In this document: positions 59,136 through 64,000 of the stretch, in pieces
Layout of the letters: every line of letters starts with the position of its first letter
How positions within the stretch are numbered: the stretch's first letter is position 1
Assembly (NCBI GenBank): GCA_009760855.2
Contig: WPIO01000024.1
Location: forward strand, 4,426,501-4,490,500
Reading direction: 5' to 3'
Source of the DNA: Cristatella mucedo
Lineage: Eukaryota > Bryozoa > Phylactolaemata > Cristatellidae
DNA length: 64,000 nucleotides
Program-made: the position numbers and the translations under genes
The notes under the pieces: model-generated
Told to the model about the DNA's origin: nothing
Databases searched by the model: none
Seen by the model: the letters and a program-made list of their open reading frames with translations, nothing else

Positions 59136-60443
59136 GTAAGCTCGACAGCTTCTGTGGCAGCAAGGGCTGATGGTAGCAGGTGGCATATGTAGCAGCACAG
59201 GGACCCAGAAACGAATCAAACCTCCAATTTCAGGTTGCAGGCTATTTTGCTGTCGAGTAGCTTGAACGTCCTGTGAGCTTTGGCCGTTAGTATGTCATGC
59301 CAGACCTTTATCAAATATGAAAGCAGCTTCCACAGCCAAAAATACACAGCTTTGCTAACTTTGCTCATCTCTATTGCTTTATTGCTAAAATTGTTGTCTA
59401 ATAATAATTATAATAGCAATGGCATTTGCATGGCACCATGTAAGATATCAATCTATTCACGGGTACTTAGAATCTACAAGAAAAGAAGCATATTCATTGG
59501 CTACTGATAGTATCCAACATTTAAGAATCCATCAGCAGACAGGAAAATTCACACTGGCTGTGCAAATGCTGTGATGATCAGGTGGGTTAAATAATTCTCT
59601 AAAAATATGGCATGATAATAGGGACAGTTAAATGGAAACTCGTAGGTGCTGCTGCAAAAACCTCTTGTAACAGCTACTTGCACAAGACAGCATGAAAAAC
59701 CAAGCAGGGGTTGTTGAAATGAATTGTTTGTATGTATTTCCCATACTACCAAACTTACTTCGGTTTTCTCGTCGATCGCAGGTACCAAGATATGGCTTTG
59801 GGATTGCCGTGGCTGGAGGCCGCGATGCTCCACATTTCACCAGTGGTGATCCCTCCATTGTCGTGTCTGATGTCATCAAAGGTGGACCGGCAGAAGGCAA
59901 GCTATTGTAAGTAAATACTAGGGTAGTATAGCCAGCAGCGTTGCTCTCTAGTATATTGCATTGCAGCAAGACTCGTGCACTAAAATCTTTTGGCAGCTAG
60001 TTGCCCTACATTCAGAGGCATTTAGACATATACATGTAAGTCATTCACTTGGACTTACACACAGCCATTCAGTAAATTTTTGGCATGTGCGTAGCTTTTA
60101 GGGAGCATTGAAAAAACATGTGCGAATTCGGCTCAGATATCAAGTGTTAGCTTCTTGCCATAGCAGCTTGCTCCGACGAGTCATGGCAATTCATTTTGCA
60201 GAATTAACGATCGTGTTGTCAGCGTAAATGGAGTGAGCCTCGAGAATGTTGACCATGCCACAGCAATAGCACTTCTGAAGGATGGTGGAAATATTGTCAA
60301 TCTTCTAGTAAAGAGGAAAGCCGTTGATCGACCACATAGAGATACGCCTCAACCTAACCAAGCACTAGTGCCAACTGCTTCTGCAGCCAGCGCAGCTGCA
60401 GCATTAGGAAAGGTTACTCTGGTGAAAAAGAGTAGACGAGATG
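59088..60443 (+). CDS. ZO-1/polychaetoid (tight junction protein) homologue: PDZ1 and start of PDZ2
   Basis: Three exons join in phase: 59088-59135, 59782-59906 and 60202-60443. They encode [20 protein letters not shown], then [50 protein letters not shown] and NLLVKRK. This is the PDZ1 signature of vertebrate ZO proteins (GFGIA.SGGRD.PHF.SG..SIV.SDV.KGGPAEG.L..NDRV..VNG). After an Ala-rich linker, [12 protein letters not shown] matches the first strand of ZO PDZ2, and the exon ends in phase 1 at G|gtaaga. ZO proteins are MAGUK scaffolds at cell junctions; PDZ1 binds claudin-type tails in vertebrates. PDZ2, PDZ3, SH3 and GUK must lie beyond the window. Confidence 0.9.
59782..59906 (+). CDS. 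ZO homologue exon: PDZ1 core with carboxylate-binding loop
   Basis: Acceptor gatcgcag, donor CTATT|gtaagt. It encodes [15 protein letters not shown], with the GFGIA ligand-binding loop, through to KGGPAEGKL. Ends in phase 2. Reverse-strand reading frames here are shadows. Confidence 0.92.
60202..60443 (+). CDS. ZO homologue exon: end of PDZ1, linker, first strand of PDZ2
   Basis: Acceptor cattttgcag, donor GATG|gtaaga. It encodes [20 protein letters not shown], the alpha-B helix and NLLVKRK, then a short Pro/Ala-rich linker and [12 protein letters not shown]. The linker is much shorter than in vertebrate ZO-1. Confidence 0.92.
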
Positions 60444-60671
60444 GTAAGATTATTGAGACCATCAAGAGATACAGCTTCAATTACCTAAGTGCCTTTTCGC
60501 ATTCGTTCAAATGCATAGACACTTGCATGTGAGTAAATGACCATGCCTAGGCTATTCCTTATACCATTTCACTCACATGTGAATGCTGCATATGCACAGC
60601 AATCGATTGCTCAAATATATTTTTGTGCCAAGCATTCGCTTGCCAAATGATGCCATCTATCGCCTAGGTGC

Positions 60672-60677
60672 TTGTGT

Positions 60678-60737
<60 letters not shown>

Positions 60738-60778
60738 ATGCATGTACGAGTGTGTCAATATGTGTGTGTGTGTGTGTT
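60672..60778. repeat. (GT)n microsatellite
   Basis: A run of over 30 GT units with short breaks, in the intron after the ZO exon 60202-60443. The reading frame through it is not a gene. Confidence 0.95.
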
Positions 60779-61871
60779 TGAACCTGCTAGAGAACTATAG
60801 AACCTTTAGTGCTGTTTACTATATCCCTGTTTTTAGCACATCTGTGTCACGTGCACATTAGGAATTATTGACCTCACAGAAAAATAAATAAGTAGCTGAG
60901 CTGCATGCCGCTGCAAACACTGATGGAAAGAGCAGCCGAGGAAGATTTATAAATGGGTATTTTAAATGGTCTTTTAAATCTATTATTACCATAGTTGCAG
61001 TCGTTAAGTTCAAAACGACCTAAGATCGGTTGATAGCATGCAGGCCAAACTTGTGGACCTTCAGCGCAAACGATTCTACGTTCCCTGATTTTTGTCCAGT
61101 CCTCAAAAAATGCTACTGCTGTATGCTACTCCTGCAAAAACTTAATATCTATGCCGATGCTTTACACACCCATAATCCTGAGCATGCACTGCTAGCAGAC
61201 TTAACAAGGGAGCTGCCCACTGAAGGACTCGAACCCATAATCTTGATCGTGACAGGCAAGCATATTGCCCCTGGGCTAAGAAGCAAAAGCGAGGCTCTCC
61301 AAGTGTGCCTCAAATGTGTTTTATAATATATATATATATAACTATATCTGCCTTCTGCTGTGGGTTTGTACAAATATTTACACCATCAGCAAGGACGACC
61401 AAACAACTTTTTGGGTTCTCTATTTGACCATGGTTTACTGACGGTGACTAGCATGGTGCTACACTAAACTGGGTGATTGAGTCTCGTTTTAAGTTTCAGG
61501 TTATGCACTCATGCCTCATTTTGATCATTTTGCTGTTCTTTTAAGTGACTCATGCATGCCTCTTACACAATTTTTTGTTTTCCTTGATGTACCTTGGTGC
61601 AATCAAATTTTCCTATACATCATTGAGTCTTCCCTTTATCCAATGCAGTAGGGCATTTAAATGATAGATAAGGAATGTATTAAGTTATTTACCATTGCCA
61701 TATCATGCATCTTTGATTAAATGATGTGATAACTGTGTTGATGCACGAAATGAGTCTATTTTTACTTAGTTGAGTCTATCATAGCTTCATAACCTGCTTA
61801 ACAGTTATGGCAGCATCAGCCTACATGTATGATCCAGGGCAGTAAACTAGCTTCTGTTTCTGTTGTTTGAG
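60779..61871. other. Intron of ZO homologue
   Basis: Besides the tRNA-like SINE head at 61.2 kb, nothing recognised. The expected PDZ2 exon (phase 1, YG.R.-type start) was looked for and not found up to 64000. Confidence 0.5.
61190..61290 (-). mobile_element. tRNA-like head, minus (SINE piece)
   Basis: On the minus strand it reads ttagcccaggggcaatatgc ... gggttcgagtcc, with a perfect B-box consensus GGTTCGAGTCC. There is no cloverleaf I can close, so a SINE head is more likely than a tRNA gene. Confidence 0.5.
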
Positions 61872-62475
61872 AGTGATAATAATAATAATAATATTGCACT
61901 TGATAAAGCGCCCTCAGAGAACTTAATCTCTTTCTAGGCGCTTTACATTTGCTGCAAAGTGATACACAATAGAATAGTAAGTAAAATCATGCTTGAAAAA
62001 CAAACAAAATGAATAACATGGTTAGGGGTTACATGCACTGGGTCAGCATGCAAATGTGGTTAGTGGCAGCATGAACAGTGTCAGCACGCATAAGCACATC
62101 GAGGACGAATCACAAGGACCCACTAAATGCTGTCCTAAATAGGTATGTTTTTAAGTTTCTTTTAAATGTGGTCAGGTCAGGGGATGTTCTGATGCAGGTC
62201 GGGAGGGAGTTCCAGGCTGTGGGAGCATACGAGCTAAATGCACGGTCTCCAAAGGATTTAAGGTTTGTACGAGGTATTTCTAGACTGTTGGATTCCGAAA
62301 AGCGAGTGGTACGATGCTTTGCCTGATGGGGTAGTATCTCTGAAAGATAGGCTGGAGCCATAGAATGAAGAGACCTAAAAGTGAGCGACAAAACCTTGAA
62401 GTCAATCCGTTGCTTGACTAGTAACCAGTGCAGGTCGGCGAGAAGTGGAGTAATGTGGCAACTGCGACGCTCAAC
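61872..62475 (-). mobile_element. LINE family B 3' end, minus, young copy
   Basis: Reversed (TAA)n tail, stem-loop and ORF2 C-terminus. Its 82-codon plus-strand shadow frame differs at one residue from the same shadow at 24075-24323, so the two copies are nearly identical. It ends abruptly at 62475. Confidence 0.9.
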
Positions 62476-62789
62476 TGGTATCTGAAGGTTATGGACTTCT
62501 GAACATCGCTTTCATAATTAAATATGTTACTGCTATGTATTCTACTGCTGACCACTTGAGCACAGCTAATCCTGCAGGTTTGCTATTCGATTTTGTTACT
62601 TGACGTTTGTTCTCAGGACCCATATTTGCTTCTGCATCTCATCGCATGGGATTGAGGCTACGATGCAGGGTTTACATCATTAAGTACGAGTATCCGGATG
62701 TGTAACTTAAGTCATTTAAGCAATAACCGTTCTATAGAAAACACTCCCTTATTGGACCAACATAGTTTTCGTGAATTTGTGGAGCTTTG

Positions 62790-63175
62790 GGCATATGGTC
62801 TTTGGAGACCTACACTTAGTTTGTTTGCTCCCAAAGCCTGGAACTCACTCCCGACTTGCATCACAACATTCCCTGACTTGACCACATTTAAAAAGAACTT
62901 ACAAGCACACCTGTTTAGGACAGCATGTAGTGGGTCCCTGTGATTCGTCCTTGATGTGCTTATGCGTGCTGACACTGTGCATGCTGCCACTAACCACATT
63001 TGCATGCTGACCCTGTGCATTTACCCCTAACCATATCATTCATTTTGTTTGTTTTTCAAGCATGATTTTACTTACCATTCAATTGCATTTCACTTTGCAG
63101 CAAATGTAAAGTGCCTAGAAAGAGATTGAGTTCTCTGAGGGTGCTTTATCGATAGCATTAATATTATTATTATAA
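62790..63175 (+). mobile_element. LINE family B 3' end
   Basis: Encodes [20 protein letters not shown], ends the ORF at TGA 62941-62943, and has a clean tail with attattattataat. Confidence 0.88.
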
Positions 63176-63244
63176 TGAATGTGGTGTAATGCAGTGGTAT
63201 GTGTCTCCATCGACAACTCCACGTGGCCACAAATAATATGTGGT

Positions 63245-63725
63245 TGCTTAGCAGGAAAGTTTTTTTATGGCCAACTCGCAGCCTAAGCAGTTTTCGGTAC
63301 ACATTCTGTAGCTAATAGACTTTATCTCAAAGAGAAAGTGGGAAGCTTCAAAGAGCCAGTACAGCAGTTGAGTGAGCAGTAAGTAAGCAGTAAGCAGTTG
63401 GGTAACATGCAGCAGTTCAGCTAGGTATGGACGAGCCAAGCGGTGGCGGGCTTTGAGGCGCAGCATTAGAACTTTGCCCTGTAACCGTTGATCGACTGGC
63501 AGCCATCCTAGTTCTTTTAGCAAAGGAGACACATGGTCCAACCTCAGGGATTTTCAAACTAGCCTTGCAGCTATATTCATAGCCAGCTGCAGTGACGTGC
63601 TGCAGTGATATAGTGTCTTTTTCAGTAGCCCAGCCGAAAGGGAATTACAATAATCTAGCTGATGCAGAACTAAGGAGCTAGTTATCTTTTTTGCAAGCCA
63701 CCATGAATCAGAGCTCTTATTCTTA
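63245..63725 (-). mobile_element. LINE family A 3' part, minus
   Basis: On the minus strand it encodes [20 protein letters not shown] and further family A ORF2 blocks ([18 protein letters not shown]), with a deletion and repeats near 63360-63410. Confidence 0.8.
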
Positions 63726-64000
63726 GTTGGGGATCTGGGCGATGGCTAACAGTGGAAGAACTTCGCCTGATAAGTTAAACTCTGAGCTTGCGTTTTTAAC
63801 ATTCCACATCTAAACGGTACCGTCGCAGGCAGCGCTAGTGTTGATATTACCAGGATTTCACCGATGCCATGGAGTCTGCAACGACGGTACCGTTTCTCAA
63901 TATGGCAGTGCTTCCAGATGTGTACAGGCGTGAAAAAGGCAGATGCTCTATCTTGCTTCAAATCCAGCCATGAAGCAGGGTAAACCTCTTGGGTCATGGA

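Noticed and set aside
60583..60861. 92-codon frame rich in Cys and Val
   Set aside because: It is a translation of the (GT)n microsatellite.
1..64000. CRISPR arrays, operons, phage or toxin systems
   Set aside because: The window is plainly metazoan; no regular spaced repeats or prokaryotic gene order is present.

Overview
The window is eukaryotic nuclear DNA from an invertebrate animal. It is AT-rich, its genes are cut into short exons by GT-AG introns, and repeats make up a large share of it. A lophotrochozoan, perhaps a mollusc, is my best guess. It rests only on the style of the metalloprotease (prodomain type and C-terminal cysteine repeats) and on the L2/CR1-like LINEs with tRNA-headed SINEs. 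No bacterial gene, operon, CRISPR array or rRNA gene is visible.

Gene 1 (+ strand, about 2.1-33.5 kb) is a secreted zinc metalloprotease of the ADAM/ADAMTS (reprolysin) class. I assembled 15 exons by hand: 2099-2237, 2310-2523, 6449-6542, 8575-8652, 9896-10059, 14378-14430, 17421-17526, 17641-17796, 17939-18007, 19445-19589, 24899-25027, 25104-25155, 31137-31235, 33115-33266 and 33395-33520. Reading phase is kept at all 14 junctions. The sum is 1776 nt, or 591 codons plus stop. It encodes the end of a prodomain, a furin-type site, a catalytic domain with HExxHxxGxxHD and a Met-turn, an ADAMTS-type cysteine-rich domain, and three tandem C-terminal cysteine repeats (GD...CCxxC) where thrombospondin repeats might be expected. 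The 5' end lies in or before the first 2 kb; a further prodomain exon near 1893 is tentative.

At 40.3-40.7 kb is the 5' end of a second metalloprotease of the same kind: a signal peptide, then prodomain, broken by an in-frame TAG and a phase mismatch. It looks like a decayed tandem paralogue.

Gene 2 (+ strand, at least 59.1 kb to past the window end, perhaps from 49.4 kb) is a ZO-1/polychaetoid (TJP) homologue. Three phase-compatible exons encode PDZ1 and the start of PDZ2. Two upstream exon-like stretches (49385-49938 and 57669-57849) may be its N-terminal extension.

Most of the rest is mobile DNA. Two LINE families of the L2/CR1 type occur: A, with an intact RT reading frame at 3273-4838, and B, with many 5'-truncated copies. 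Both share a stem-loop 3' tail ending in a TTATTATT-like run. Two tRNA-headed SINE families are present, one of which carries the LINE tail. There is also a 1.39-kb solo LTR (27299-28690), a small hAT-type element nested in a LINE and itself carrying a LINE tail (44779-45247), a 320-bp foldback element (46768-47087) and several microsatellites. All exon calls were made by eye from splice sites, phase and family resemblance, without alignment or transcript data.
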